64,000 nt of DNA from Rhodoblastus sp963804045 (GCA_963804045.1 CAWDOR010000004.1:186001-250000); one strand, 5' to 3'; counted from the first letter of the stretch, positions 19,430 through 28,151 are shown. The notes: generated by a model not told the origin, from the sequence alone. A program made the numbers and translations.

Positions 19430-20333
19430 TTAAGCTAATCCCATCTTCCGTTCGAACTCAATCGGGCTGATGTAGCCAATGGTGGAGTGTCGTCGGACGG
19501 GATTGTCGAAGCGCTCGATATAATCGAACACATCCGCTCTGGCGTCGTCACGCGTCCGGTAGACTTTTCTGGCGACGCGTTCGGTTTTCAGCGACGAGAA
19601 GAATGACTCCATGGCCGCATTGTCCCAGACATTGCCGGAGCGGCTCATCGAACAGGTCACGCCATTGTCTGTCATCAGGCGCTGGAACTGGTCGCTGGTG
19701 TATTGGCTGCCCTGGTCGGAATGATGCAACAAGGCGTCGGGCCTGCCGCGCCGCCAGATCGCCATGATCAGCGCATCGGCGACCAGTTGCGCCGTCATCT
19801 CCGCCTTCATCGACCCGCCGACAACACGGCGAGAGAACAGGTCGATCACGGCGGCGACGTATAGCCAGCCCTCGGCTGTCCAGATGTAGGTGAAGTCAGC
19901 TATCCATCTCTGGTTCGGCTTATCGGCAGCAAACTGGCGATCCAGAACATTCGGCGCCACGGCATTGGCGAGCCTCTGGCCGCCGTCCTTGGGCAAACCG
20001 CGTCGGCGAGGCCGCGCCCGCAAGGCGTTGGCCCGCATCAACCGCTCAATCTTGTGCAGGCCACAGGAGAAGCCATCCGACAGGACATCGCGCCAGACGC
20101 GCCGAGCGCCATAGGCTCTGGCGCTGGCGATAAAACTCATCCGGATGGAGGCGGTCATCTCCTCGTCGATCTGCTCGCGGGCGCTCAGCCCGCGTTTGAG
20201 CCAGGCATGAAAGCCAGAACGGGAGACGTCCAGCGCTTCGCAAAGCCATGCCACCCCTTGCCCGGCAGGCGTTGCATTGCAACGGCGAGAGGGGCCAGAT
20301 CGAACGGTGCTTTGCGATAAAAGCGAACCTCAT
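19430..20333 (-). pseudogene. IS3-family transposase OrfB, interrupted by a 37-base insertion
   Basis: The DDE integrase core is intact: ADFTYI, LLHHSDQGSQYTS and NAAMESFFSSLK supply the two Asp and one Glu. The N-terminal part should run MRFAFIAKHRSIWP directly into VAWLCEALDVSRSGFHAWL. Instead, the region 20255-20292 holds 37 extra bases that include a small inverted repeat (CGTTGCAATGCAACG on the minus strand) and shift the frame. The remaining downstream open frame starts with a GTG at 20254. The OrfAB fusion made by frameshifting is therefore broken and transposition is probably lost. Confidence 0.8.
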
Positions 20334-20620
20334 TTCGCTTCCCTCGCAAAGAAGGCTGCGGCCTTTTTTAGGATGTCGCGCTCCGCCCGCAGTTTGGCGA
20401 CTTCGCGCCGCAGACGATCAATTTCCAGCTGTTCGGGCTTCATCTGGCCATTGCCTGGAAACGCTTGAGCGGGATCGCCAGCCATTTCCTTCACCCAGCG
20501 GCGCAACATATTTTCATGAAGGTCGAGGTCCCGCGCCGCCTGCGCGACGCCCACCCCGCGCTCTCGAATAAGCCGCACAGCCTCGATCTTGAATTCCCGA
20601 CTGAACTTACGCCTTTCCAT
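20330..20620 (-). CDS. IS3-family transposase OrfA (HTH/leucine-zipper part)
   Basis: The 96-residue product starts at the ATG at 20620, six bases after a GGAGG. The HTH at residues 5-45 (RRKFSREFKIEAVRLIRERG, then QAARDLDLHENMLRRWVKEM) and a C-terminal coiled coil (IDRLRREVAKLRAERDIL) are standard for IS3/IS911 OrfA. It binds IS ends and oligomerises. Its last codons contain the A6 slippery run for the -1 shift into OrfB. Confidence 0.9.
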   Translation of the reverse strand: MERRKFSREFKIEAVRLIRERGVGVAQAARDLDLHENMLRRWVKEMAGDPAQAFPGNGQMKPEQLEIDRLRREVAKLRAERDILKKAAAFFAREAK

Positions 20621-20654
20621 CGCCAACCTCCGGCTTTGTAAAACACCTTATCTC

Positions 20655-20681
20655 GGTGTCCACGAAACCGGCAGCAGCTCA
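20655..20681 (-). repeat. Right terminal inverted repeat of the IS3-type element
   Basis: This is the exact 27-base inverse of the left end. The sequence beyond it (20682 on) does not resemble an integrase. Confidence 0.9.
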
Positions 20682-20789
20682 CTTTCAAATTCGGGATTCC
20701 GGGACGGTGGCGCGAATAGCGCGCAGGCCGAAGCGTCGTGGCTTGGTCACGCCAGGGAGCCAGCCCGCCTCAGGCTGGAGGCGCGGAAG

Positions 20790-21179
20790 TCAGCCAACCG
20801 TCGGAGGGGCGCGGGCCTGGGCGGTTTCCAGGCGCATCGCGGCGGCGCGCCGGCCCGGCGGCAACGTCCAGACCACCTGCCGCGCCGGCGCCGGATGAAA
20901 TTCGAGTCTTGGCGCGTCGAAAGCGACCGCCACCGCGCCGGAAAACACGAATTCGCAGAGATCGCAACAGGCGCCGGGCGAATGCGGCGCGTTGTTTTGA
21001 GTTCCGTTCCGCGCTGTGTTCGCATGGGCTTGCGCATGAAACGCGCAGAGCCATGCGGCGGTTGCGGCGCCAGTTTGCGCCCGACCGATGGCCAAACTCG
21101 ACCCGACCGGCGCGTAGAGCTGCGCCAGCAGAGCCAGAAGAAAGACCTAGGGGACCGCGAGGGTCCGACGCCAAGCCAC
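20790..21179 (-). pseudogene. DUF2946-like small secreted or membrane Cys-pair protein with in-frame TAG
   Basis: A GTG at 21179 has a perfectly spaced GGAGG 7 bases upstream and begins a signal-like segment (RRTLAVP, then VFLLALLAQLYAPVGSS). Codon 11 is TAG (21147-21149), in the middle of that hydrophobic stretch. Downstream the frame stays open to 20790 with the PGACCDLCEF cysteine pair and AFDAPRLEFHPAPA, which resemble DUF2946-type proteins of copper loci. The gene is therefore either dead by a nonsense change or misread at one base. It is last in the oxidase/copper unit, next to the IS. Confidence 0.6.
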
Positions 21180-21330
21180 GACAAAGCCTCCAATGATGAA
21201 CGAGGAGTTAATAAGAGCCTCGGCGGCCGGCCTTTCTTTATGTCAACAACCGGACCGACGGGCGAGAAATCCGTTGGGCTGTCAGATTTTTGCGGCAATC
21301 GCCGGCGACGGTCGGAGCTGGCGCGGCTTC

Positions 21331-21972
21331 CTAAAATTTGCCGCCGATCAGCCCGCGCAATTTGTTCGTCGCTGCCTCCCGATCGACGCCGTAGACCAGT
21401 TCGCCACTGCGGCGGCCCTGAGCGTCGAACAGGAAAATCAGCGCGGTGTGTTCCATCGTGTAGCCGCCGCTCGTCGGGACCTTGCGATAATAGACCGACA
21501 TGGCCTTTGCGGCTTGCGCGATCTCATCGGGCGTTCCTGTCAAACCGACAATTTGTGGCGCGAAATTGCCGAGATATTCCTTGAGCTGACCGGGCGTATC
21601 GCGCTCGGGGTCGACCGTGACGAAATAGACCGGAAAATCCCGCGCCGGCTCGCCAATTCCCGTCAGCCAGTCGGTCAGCTCGCGCATGGTGGTCGGGCAG
21701 ATCACCGGACAATTCGTGAAGCCGAAAAACACGGCGAATGGCCGTCCCCTCACTTTTGAGGGATCGAATTTGTCTCCGTCAAGCGTGTGCAAGGTGAAAG
21801 ACGGCGCTGGCGGGCCGACAGGCGAGCCTGACGGTCCACCCGAGAAAATCAGCCAGAGACCGAGAACCAGGACGACGGAAGCCGCCAGCAGGCCCCCCAG
21901 CGAAAGCCAGGCGAGACGGCGGCGCGGATCCTTCACCGAATTGTCCGCTTCAGCGCATATGCTGGTGGTCAT
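21331..21972 (-). CDS. SCO1/SenC/PrrC-family copper chaperone
   Basis: The 213-residue thioredoxin-fold protein has one N-terminal membrane anchor (LAWLSLGGLLAASVVLVLGL, residues 20-40). The copper-binding CPVIC motif (FTNCPVICPTTM) lies near residue 90, with a distal histidine in GYTMEHTALIF. SCO proteins deliver copper to or reduce the CuA site of terminal oxidases and act in the periplasm. The start at 21972 (MTTSICAEADN) overlaps the end of the PCu(A)C gene by 23 bases, so the two chaperones are made together. Neighbours are bd-like oxidase subunits rather than a CuA oxidase, which is unusual. Confidence 0.9.
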   Translation of the reverse strand: MTTSICAEADNSVKDPRRRLAWLSLGGLLAASVVLVLGLWLIFSGGPSGSPVGPPAPSFTLHTLDGDKFDPSKVRGRPFAVFFGFTNCPVICPTTMRELTDWLTGIGEPARDFPVYFVTVDPERDTPGQLKEYLGNFAPQIVGLTGTPDEIAQAAKAMSVYYRKVPTSGGYTMEHTALIFLFDAQGRRSGELVYGVDREAATNKLRGLIGGKF

Positions 21973-22420
21973 GATCGGCCTCTGTGGCGAATTCAACGGC
22001 CACGGCGCCGGCATGTTCGAATGTCAGCGCGCCCTTGAAGCGATGGCCGGAGACGATCGGCGCCTTGAGGCCGAGCAGCATCAGGTGATAGCCGCCCGGC
22101 TTGAGTTCGACCTTGCCGCCGGCGGGAATTTCCAGCCCCTTGGGCAATTCGCTCATTTTCATCACGCCGCCTTCCATGCTCATCTGGTGGATTTCGACGC
22201 GATCGGCGTTCTCCACGGTCGCCGAGAGCAGGCGTTCGGCGGTTTTTCCCGTGTTTTCAATCGTCATGAAACCGGCGCCGGCCTGCGCTCCCTTGGGCGT
22301 GGCGTCCGCATAGGGATGTTCGATGACGAGGTCGCCGATTTTATATTCATGCGCCTGAGCGGCGGCGGCGAGGATGGAGACCAGAGCGACAAGCCGAGCG
22401 GCGCGTGAGACATGTTTCAT
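21950..22420 (-). CDS. Periplasmic copper chaperone PCu(A)C
   Basis: The 156-residue protein has a cleavable signal (residues 1-23, ending AAAQA) and the family copper site H-M-X(n)-H-M. The pieces VEIHQMSMEGGVMKM and the later PGGYHLMLLGLKAP supply it, and a His-rich tail (DHDHQHM) is also present. PCu(A)C proteins hand Cu(I) to SCO and oxidases. The gene is coupled to the SCO1 gene downstream and follows the small membrane-protein gene by a few bases. Confidence 0.9.
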   Translation of the reverse strand: MKHVSRAARLVALVSILAAAAQAHEYKIGDLVIEHPYADATPKGAQAGAGFMTIENTGKTAERLLSATVENADRVEIHQMSMEGGVMKMSELPKGLEIPAGGKVELKPGGYHLMLLGLKAPIVSGHRFKGALTFEHAGAVAVEFATEADHDHQHMR

Positions 22421-22422
22421 GG

Positions 22423-22671
22423 CTATGTTTCCTGTTTTAAAATGACGACGTCCTGTTCGGAGATCTCGCCAGAGCGGCCCTCCCCGGCGTCGTCATGTTG
22501 CGCTGTTCGCGACTTTATCGCTCTCCGATCGTCTCCGCGCAAGAAATCGGGAGAAACATCGGCGCCATCCCGATACAGGGTGCGGAAAAAAGCGGGAAGC
22601 GCCAGCCCGAGGCCGACGGTCACGACCAGCCCCAGGAGGCTCCAAAGCATGATTTCCGCGGCAATGTCCAT
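22423..22671 (-). CDS. Small single-span membrane protein
   Basis: The 82-residue product has one clear N-terminal membrane helix (EIMLWSLLGLVVTVGLGLALP) and a charged soluble tail. I placed the start at the second Met (22671, MDIAAEIML); an alternative lies at 22704. It sits 2 bases before the PCu(A)C start and belongs to the copper/oxidase unit. No family was recognised; it may be an assembly or small accessory subunit. Confidence 0.6.
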   Translation of the reverse strand: MDIAAEIMLWSLLGLVVTVGLGLALPAFFRTLYRDGADVSPDFLRGDDRRAIKSRTAQHDDAGEGRSGEISEQDVVILKQET

Positions 22672-22788
22672 CCGCCGATCCTTTCGGCCTTTCGTCGAAT
22701 TCATCCGCCTTGGCGAAGACTTCGGTCCATTGCGGACGCGTCGTCTTCCGCGAGACTGGCGGTCCGTTTCGCGGAAGACGAGTCCATA

Positions 22789-23445
22789 TCAACAGTCGAT
22801 TTCAGCCTCGCAGGCGGCAAGACGACGCAAGGCGGCGATATCGCGAATGAAGACGCTTTCGCGATTGGCCGGCGCAATCACGCCGCGCCGTTTCAGCGCG
22901 ACGAAATTGCGGCACACGGTCTCCAGCACCAGGCCGAGATAATCGGCGATTTCCTGGCGGCTGACGGGGAAGTCCAGCCGATGGTCGAGGTCGAAGTCCT
23001 CGCCCATCATTTCGAGCAGGAAGGTCGCCAGCCTTTCGATCGCCTGTTTGCGGCCCAGCGTGATGGCGAGGTCGCGCAGCCGATGGATTTCCGCCAGCAT
23101 CAGCGCATCGTCGGCGCCCGGCCTGCGCGCCCGAGCCCTGATTTCGCAAGGCGTGAGCGCCAACGCGACGCAATCGTGCCGACGGTCGGCGGAAAAGCCG
23201 ATTGTGCGTCCGGGACCGGCGATATCGACGATCTGCCGGCGCCCGTCGGGCAATTGGCGCAGAATCATGACCGCGCCTTCCGCAATGGTGAAAATCCGTC
23301 CCGTCGCGTCGCCCTGCGCAAACAGAATGTCACGCGGTTCGAGGAACAGTCTGGCGGACCGCCGGCATCGCGTCGGCGGCGAGGTCAAGGTTCGTGGCGG
23401 CGCAAGCGGCGCATATCTGTTGGCGAAAGGAATAAGGGCTTCCAC
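22789..23445 (-). CDS. Crp/Fnr-family transcriptional regulator
   Basis: The 218-residue protein has a cyclic-nucleotide-like sensory barrel (EPRDILFAQGDATGRIFTIAEG) and a C-terminal winged HTH near residue 170 (VSRQEIADYLGLVLETVCRNF). The recognition helix carries the E-x-x-x-R spacing of FNR/FixK. The N-terminus lacks the cysteine cluster of oxygen-sensing FNR, so it is more FixK-like. Translation begins at a GTG (23445) with GGGAG six bases upstream. It lies downstream of the two oxidase genes and is likely to control them. Confidence 0.88.
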   Translation of the reverse strand: MEALIPFANRYAPLAPPRTLTSPPTRCRRSARLFLEPRDILFAQGDATGRIFTIAEGAVMILRQLPDGRRQIVDIAGPGRTIGFSADRRHDCVALALTPCEIRARARRPGADDALMLAEIHRLRDLAITLGRKQAIERLATFLLEMMGEDFDLDHRLDFPVSRQEIADYLGLVLETVCRNFVALKRRGVIAPANRESVFIRDIAALRRLAACEAEIDC

Positions 23446-23528
23446 GGCATACTCCCGGAAAATGGACTGGAGTTCATGAAAGGGCTTTGACCCGGCGGGC
23501 TGGCGCCAGCCGGGTCTCGAGGCCCCGC

Positions 23529-24872
23529 CTATTTCAGGCTGTTGATCCAGCCGGCGATTTCCTTGATGTCGGCGTCGGGGACATCCGGCATCGGCGGCAT
23601 CGGTCCATCCTTGAATTCCGGCCAGTCCTCCGGCTTGGGCTGATGCACCAGCGCGACGATCTGATCGGCGGTGTAATTGCGCTTGGCGACTTCCGCATAA
23701 GCGGGGCCGACCAGCTTCTCGCGCTCCGCATGGCAGGCGAGACAGCCATACTGATCCGCCAAGACCTTGCCGTGCGGGCCGACATTGGTGTTGATCGGCG
23801 CGGCCTGGGCGGCGGCGTCGAAGGCGATCTTGGCTTCTTTCTGGAAGGCTTCCGACTTGGCGACCGAAGCCTTCATCACCGGCTCGACCAGCGCCAGGCG
23901 CATGCCATGGCGCAGGGTGGCCATGGAGGTCACGATGACGAACATCGCGATCGCAATGGTCCAGACCTTCGAGGCCGGCAGATCGTCAGACTTGAAGTCC
24001 TTCAGCAGCTGATAGACGAGGAAAAGCGCCAGCGCCACGGAGAGGATGATCAGCCAGAACCAGCCGCCGTTGAAGAAGGCTTCCAGGCCATAGGTCGGGA
24101 AGTGGAACAGCGCCAGCGGGCCCATGAACAGGTTCAGGACCGTCGGCAGCAGGAACCACACCTTGCCGGTGCGCACCAGAACCGCCCCGGCTTCAGCGTC
24201 GATAGCGTCCTCGGATTTACGCTTGTAGAAGCCGTAAACCAGCATGAACACGCCGGAGACCGCGAAGGTGGCGAGGTAGAAATGCACGAGGCGGAACAAA
24301 GTGTCCGCGCGCAGCAGCGCGGTCCAGAAGTTCGTGTCATGCGTCCAGGTGCTCGGCGTCATGTAGAGCTGCACCGTCGCCATGAACACCGGCGGCAGCG
24401 AGTAGAACAGAATGACGCTGATCGTGCCGATGGCGATGTGCAGCCCCTTGCGGTCCTCGAGGCTATGCCAGGTGAACTTATAAAGGTAGGAGCACAGGAA
24501 GGCGACGATATTGCCATAGATGATGTGCAGCCATTGCGGCGAGTTCATCACGGTGGCCGAGTAGAACACCGGCGTGAACAGCACGCTCACCAGCAGCAGC
24601 GGCGCGACACCCCACAGCGCCCCCATGTTTTCGGAAATCGTCACCGGCGTGGTCAGCAGATAGCCGACGCGGTCGAAGACGGGATTGTTGTGGCGGACGC
24701 CCTGTTTGTTGAACCACACGGAAGCCAGCGAGGCGCCGAGCAGAACATTGATGAACAGGATATGCGCGACCCAGGCCACGACCAGCAGACCGTGGAAGAC
24801 GTAATGGAGAAACTCGAATCCGCCGGTCGGCAAGGGCAGCGGAATGTCTCCGGGTATGAAATTGAAATGCAT
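23529..24872 (-). CDS. Cytochrome bd-superfamily membrane subunit with C-terminal heme c domain
   Basis: The 447-residue protein has about 8 membrane helices with histidines in the first two (LHYVFHGLLVVAWVAHILF), then a soluble C-terminal domain with one heme c site (YGCLACHAER near residue 370) and a Met-rich MPPMPDVPDADI end. That is a CydA-like core fused to cytochrome c. The family resemblance is to the cytochrome c-bearing branches of the bd superfamily, not to classical quinol bd oxidases. The gene follows the sister gene by 15 bases. It probably forms a heterodimer with that sister, with CydA-like function in O2 reduction; the electron donor may be a cytochrome c or quinol. It has not been matched to any characterised enzyme here. 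Confidence 0.75.
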   Translation of the reverse strand: MHFNFIPGDIPLPLPTGGFEFLHYVFHGLLVVAWVAHILFINVLLGASLASVWFNKQGVRHNNPVFDRVGYLLTTPVTISENMGALWGVAPLLLVSVLFTPVFYSATVMNSPQWLHIIYGNIVAFLCSYLYKFTWHSLEDRKGLHIAIGTISVILFYSLPPVFMATVQLYMTPSTWTHDTNFWTALLRADTLFRLVHFYLATFAVSGVFMLVYGFYKRKSEDAIDAEAGAVLVRTGKVWFLLPTVLNLFMGPLALFHFPTYGLEAFFNGGWFWLIILSVALALFLVYQLLKDFKSDDLPASKVWTIAIAMFVIVTSMATLRHGMRLALVEPVMKASVAKSEAFQKEAKIAFDAAAQAAPINTNVGPHGKVLADQYGCLACHAEREKLVGPAYAEVAKRNYTADQIVALVHQPKPEDWPEFKDGPMPPMPDVPDADIKEIAGWINSLK

Positions 24873-24887
24873 GATTTGTCCCTCCGA

Positions 24888-26256
24888 TCAGCGTTGCGCC
24901 GCGAGAGCGGGAGTTTCGTTGAGGGTGGCGAGGAAGGCCGCCAGGGCGTGGCGCTCGGCGTCCGTGCCGGTGAAGGGCGGCATGAACGGCGTGGCCGGCG
25001 AATTCAGCGAGCCGATGCGGGCGTAGATCGCCGCCTCGTCCCAGCTTTTCACCTTATCCTTGATGGCGTTGACGCCGTTGATCGTGTGGCAGTAGCGGCA
25101 TTCCATCTCGTAGAGATATTTGCCAGCCTCGACCTTGTTGGCCTCGGTGATGGTCTTCAGCTCATCCGGCACAAAGGCCGCATGTTTCAGAAAACCGTCG
25201 CGGTTGAGCAGCGGAACATCGACCACGCGCACGCCATTGGCGTACATGTAGCCATAGATGATGAACGGCTTGCGGGTGAATTCGCGCACGCGCTCGAACT
25301 CGCCGATCAGGCCCATGCAGCCGACCAGAAGAATGAACGCCACCGCCAGCGGCGCCTTCTTCGGGTTGAAATAGAGGCCGAGGCCGCCGAGAACGGCGAG
25401 AGCGGAGAAACCGCCGACGACACCCCACAGAACCGTCGGATTGCCCGCGAATGTGCGCGTGACCGCGCCAATCGAGAACAGATCCTTGGCGAGTTTCGGG
25501 AACTGCTCGTAGTACCAGTAGCCGAAGATCACGAAGCCGACCGCCGACACCCACAGGATATTGCCGAAGAATTTCAGCGCGCGCACGCGCAACTCTTCAT
25601 CGTCGCGGGTGAAAAACCATGTCAGGAACATGGAAATCGCCGAAGCCCAGGTGATCGAGAAGAAGGTGCGGAAGCCGAGTGACGGAATCCATGACGGATT
25701 GGCCAGGGCGGCAAGATAGTCCGGTTGCGCCGGCAGTTCGGTCTTCAGCCAATGACCGGGAGTCGATCATGAAGCCGAGAATGGCGGTGATGATCGCCAT
25801 GGTGAACCAGGAGGAGATCGCATAGGTCAGGCCCAGCTTGAAGCTGAAGCTCTTTCCGGGCGTGCCGATCGGATATTTCTTCCAGGTCAGGAACCACCAC
25901 AGCAGGAAGACCATCTCCACGTTGAAGACGATCCATTCGACGAACCATTTCCAGAAGAAGACGCGCAGCAGCGCGCCGATGGCCGCGGGGTTGATGATGT
26001 TGACGTGCACCCAGATGCCGATGCCCGTCAGCGCGCCGATGGCGGTGGCGAGCACGAAGAAGGTGAACAGGATTTTGTAGCAAAGCGCGTCGAATTTGGC
26101 GTCGTTTTTCTTGATCGCGAACCATTGCGCCAGGACGAGAACGATGGAGCCGCCGACGGCGGCGCCGTGGGATATGAAGACATGCACAATGGCGTCGAAA
26201 GCGAAGATCAGTCGATGCCCAAGCAGCGGCATGTCGAAGATCGGATAATCGAACAT
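24888..26256 (-). pseudogene. CydA-like subunit with C-terminal heme c, one apparent frameshift
   Basis: The N-terminal 165 residues (LLGHRLIFAFDAIVHVFISH, WVHVNIINPAAIG, EWIVFNVEMVF) are CydA-like. In the next frame, GHWLKTELPAQPDYLAALA joins to FLTWFFTRDDEE, more membrane helices, and a heme c site YEMECRYCHTING, with a downstream Met ligand in ATPFMPPFTG. The two parts are separated by a +1 shift in the C-run at about 25752-25757 (DS, then one extra base, then GHW). Removing one base gives about 455 residues, matching the sister gene in build. Both genes carry heme c domains, so this would be a two-subunit oxidase with two c-hemes. The break may be a sequencing error. Confidence 0.75.
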
Positions 26257-26409
26257 GTTTGCCTCGGTTGAATGAGTTTGGGTGACGCGCGACGGGCCGG
26301 CCGCGCGGCTCGGAAAGCCGAGCCGCGATGAGCTGTGGACGCGCGGAATGATGTCGGAACGGGCGAGCGCCTTTGGCGCCGCGAGGGCCTGAAATTGAGA
26401 AAAACCGCC

Positions 26410-26847
26410 TCAGGCCGGAGGCGCGCGCGGCTGCGCGGCGGCGATCAGGCGTGGAAGCCTGGGCTGGAAAACCTCGTAGGGCGGCGTCTCGACCGGCTGT
26501 CCGGCCACGGGTTCGGCGGCCAGGGCGACGGCGGCCGGCGCGTCGGCGCAGCCCTGCATCAGCGGCACGCAATAGGGGCAAAGCTGCGGCGCGCCGCCCC
26601 GTTTTTGCTCCGTTGGTTTGCCGTCGCGATCGACGACGATCATGCCGGCGCCGGTGCAGATGACGAAATGCTCGCCGTCGAGCTCGGCGAGCATGGGCGA
26701 AGCGTCGCGGACGGCGAGTCCCGCCGCCAGGCCGGCGGCAATATTGAACAGGATGATCAGGCCGCCGATCAGAGCCACGGCTTCGCGCCACGCGCGCCCG
26801 GCGGCGTGGTCTGTGGCGAGGTCGTAGCTCTTTCGGCGCGGCGTCAT
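26410..26847 (-). CDS. DUF2946-like protein with CPYC motif
   Basis: The 145-residue protein has an N-terminal membrane helix (EAVALIGGLIILFNIAAGLA) and a cysteine-pair segment PQLCPYCVPLMQGC near residue 92, typical of DUF2946-type proteins found beside copper and heme oxidase genes. The C-terminus is proline- and alanine-rich. It starts directly after the stop of the DUF2244 gene and ends 153 bases before the oxidase start. Function is unknown; metal binding is plausible from the cysteines. Confidence 0.6.
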   Translation of the reverse strand: MTPRRKSYDLATDHAAGRAWREAVALIGGLIILFNIAAGLAAGLAVRDASPMLAELDGEHFVICTGAGMIVVDRDGKPTEQKRGGAPQLCPYCVPLMQGCADAPAAVALAAEPVAGQPVETPPYEVFQPRLPRLIAAAQPRAPPA

Positions 26848-26850
26848 CGA

Positions 26851-27414
26851 TCAGGCCTCCACCGGTCCGCCGACACGGATGCAGGCGCGCCGATTGACGC
26901 GCGGCGGGGCGCCGGAGGCCCGATGCAGGCTCGCCTCCAGCCAGTCGCCGAATGTTTCGCGCTCCCGCGGCGACAAGGGGCGGCCGACTTCCACGCGCTC
27001 GCCGCGTAAAACCAGCCAAAGCCCGAGACAACCGAGTCCCGGAGCGTCATTGCGGATCATCGTGAGGCCGAAGAGTTTCAGCTCGCGGCGCCAGAATTGT
27101 CTCTTGCGCCGCAGCCTCGTGATTTCAACCGCGCCGTCCCTCACGACGATGCGCTCGCCCGTACGGCCCGCCGCATCGAAAAACATGCAGGCGGCGATCA
27201 GCAACAGCAGATTCAGGCAAACCAGCAGGCCCATAACCAGATAGACCGGCCCGAAGCGCGCCATTGCCGACAGGACGGCGGTGCTGAGCGCGAGGTAGAT
27301 CAGGACGATGACGATGTTTTCGTGCAATGTGTCTTTCGCCGCGACGTGCGCTTCGAAGGCGGGGGCGCCGAGCGAGGACTCGCGCGCAGGCGGAGTGATT
27401 TCGACGAAAGCCAT
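26851..27414 (-). CDS. DUF2244 family membrane protein
   Basis: The product is about 187 residues with two adjacent membrane helices (NIVIVLIYLALSTAVLSAM and VYLVMGLLVCLNLLLLIAAC) and a soluble part RRKRQFWRRELKLFGLTM. This matches the DUF2244 layout often seen near cytochrome oxidase genes. I chose the ATG at 27414 (MAFVEITPPARE), which has GGGA five bases upstream; an ATG at 27435 is possible. It belongs to the oxidase unit and its role is unknown. Confidence 0.7.
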   Translation of the reverse strand: MAFVEITPPARESSLGAPAFEAHVAAKDTLHENIVIVLIYLALSTAVLSAMARFGPVYLVMGLLVCLNLLLLIAACMFFDAAGRTGERIVVRDGAVEITRLRRKRQFWRRELKLFGLTMIRNDAPGLGCLGLWLVLRGERVEVGRPLSPRERETFGDWLEASLHRASGAPPRVNRRACIRVGGPVEA

Positions 27415-27495
27415 GACAATCCCAGACAATTCCATGAGCGATCCGCGCGACGAGGCGCGCAAAAATTGCCGCGTCAGCGGCGCCGGCTCGGTTTG

Positions 27496-27888
27496 TCAGG
27501 CTTGCGGAGGTCCGCGCGATTGCGGCGAGAGCGCAAAACTTTTGGCGGCGCTGGCCAGATGGGCGGCGATCGTCCGTTTCACGAAACGATCCGGCGGGCC
27601 GGCGAACACGGGCGCCGAGGGAATCGCGCCCGGCGCGGCGGTGAGCAGACAGGCGTCGCAAAATCCTGTCGCCGCATGTCCCGGCGCGCCCGAGCCATCG
27701 CGGTTCGTCGGGCCGCCGCCGCAAATCGGCAGCGGCGTCCCATCGGGCAGGCTGCGCGCCGCGACGGTCTGGCTGGACTGCTGAGCCACCGCCGAATGGA
27801 CATGGGCAAAACCAAGCAGCAGCGCGGTCACGGCGTAAATCGCCGCGATCGCCGCTGTCCATCTGGTTTTGCGCAGGCCGCCAGTCAT
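27496..27888 (-). CDS. DUF2946-like small secreted Cys-pair protein
   Basis: The 130-residue protein has an N-terminal signal-like helix (RWTAAIAAIYAVTALLLGFA) followed by a His-containing linker and the FCDACLLTAAPGAIP cysteine pair. This is the same design as the broken gene at 20.8-21.2 kb. It is the first gene of the minus-strand oxidase/copper unit. An ATG at 27888 is a better start than the TTG at 27900. Confidence 0.6.
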   Translation of the reverse strand: MTGGLRKTRWTAAIAAIYAVTALLLGFAHVHSAVAQQSSQTVAARSLPDGTPLPICGGGPTNRDGSGAPGHAATGFCDACLLTAAPGAIPSAPVFAGPPDRFVKRTIAAHLASAAKSFALSPQSRGPPQA

Positions 27889-27923
27889 ATGGCAGGTCAA
27901 CCTTAATCGCCGTCTTTTGTCAA

Positions 27924-27937
27924 TTGTCTTGGATCAA
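27924..27937. promoter_or_regulatory. Possible FNR/FixK-type box
   Basis: The sequence TTGT-CTTGGA-TCAA matches TTGA-N6-TCAA with one mismatch. It lies 36-49 bases upstream of the first gene of the oxidase unit, which itself encodes a Crp/Fnr-family regulator. Autoregulation of the unit is an inference. Confidence 0.35.
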
Positions 27938-28151
27938 TTGGTCAAGTCTCGGCGCCACTAAGATGTTTTGTCCCGGGCTTTGATGGTGCAATCTTCTCTC
28001 GTGGATTTTATGGGTCCAGACCCTAACGACGGATTATCGAAGCCAAACCGTCGACCGAAAGGGCGCCGCCCGAAATGATCGACGACCCGATGCCGACTTT
28101 CCAGACTCGGTCCAGATTGCGTGCAACGGGCCATTGCTTCCGGCGATAAAG

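Larger units (their letters stand above)
19400..20681 (-). mobile_element. IS3-family insertion sequence, damaged
   Basis: The element is about 1282 bp, bounded by inverted repeats whose outer 27 bases match (left 19400-19426, right 20655-20681, both starting TGAGCTGCTGCC). It holds two overlapping minus-strand transposase frames in the orfA/orfB order of IS3. An A6-G slippery run at 20364-20369 (read on the minus strand) lies at the end of orfA, where IS3 elements make the -1 shift. The three bases flanking each end (GCA and CTT) are not a matching target duplication. The element has therefore probably taken part in a rearrangement or deletion that also removed the rest of the integrase. OrfB is also damaged, so the copy is unlikely to move on its own. 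Confidence 0.9.

Noticed and set aside
23487..25682. Long plus-strand open frame opposite the oxidase genes
   Set aside because: Shadow of the heme c-bearing oxidase subunits; codon content is typical of antisense.
27958..28151. Possible small RNA or gene between the oxidase unit and the GNAT gene
   Set aside because: Only a short GGGTC-CA-GACCC hairpin was seen; no ribosome site or family, so not called.
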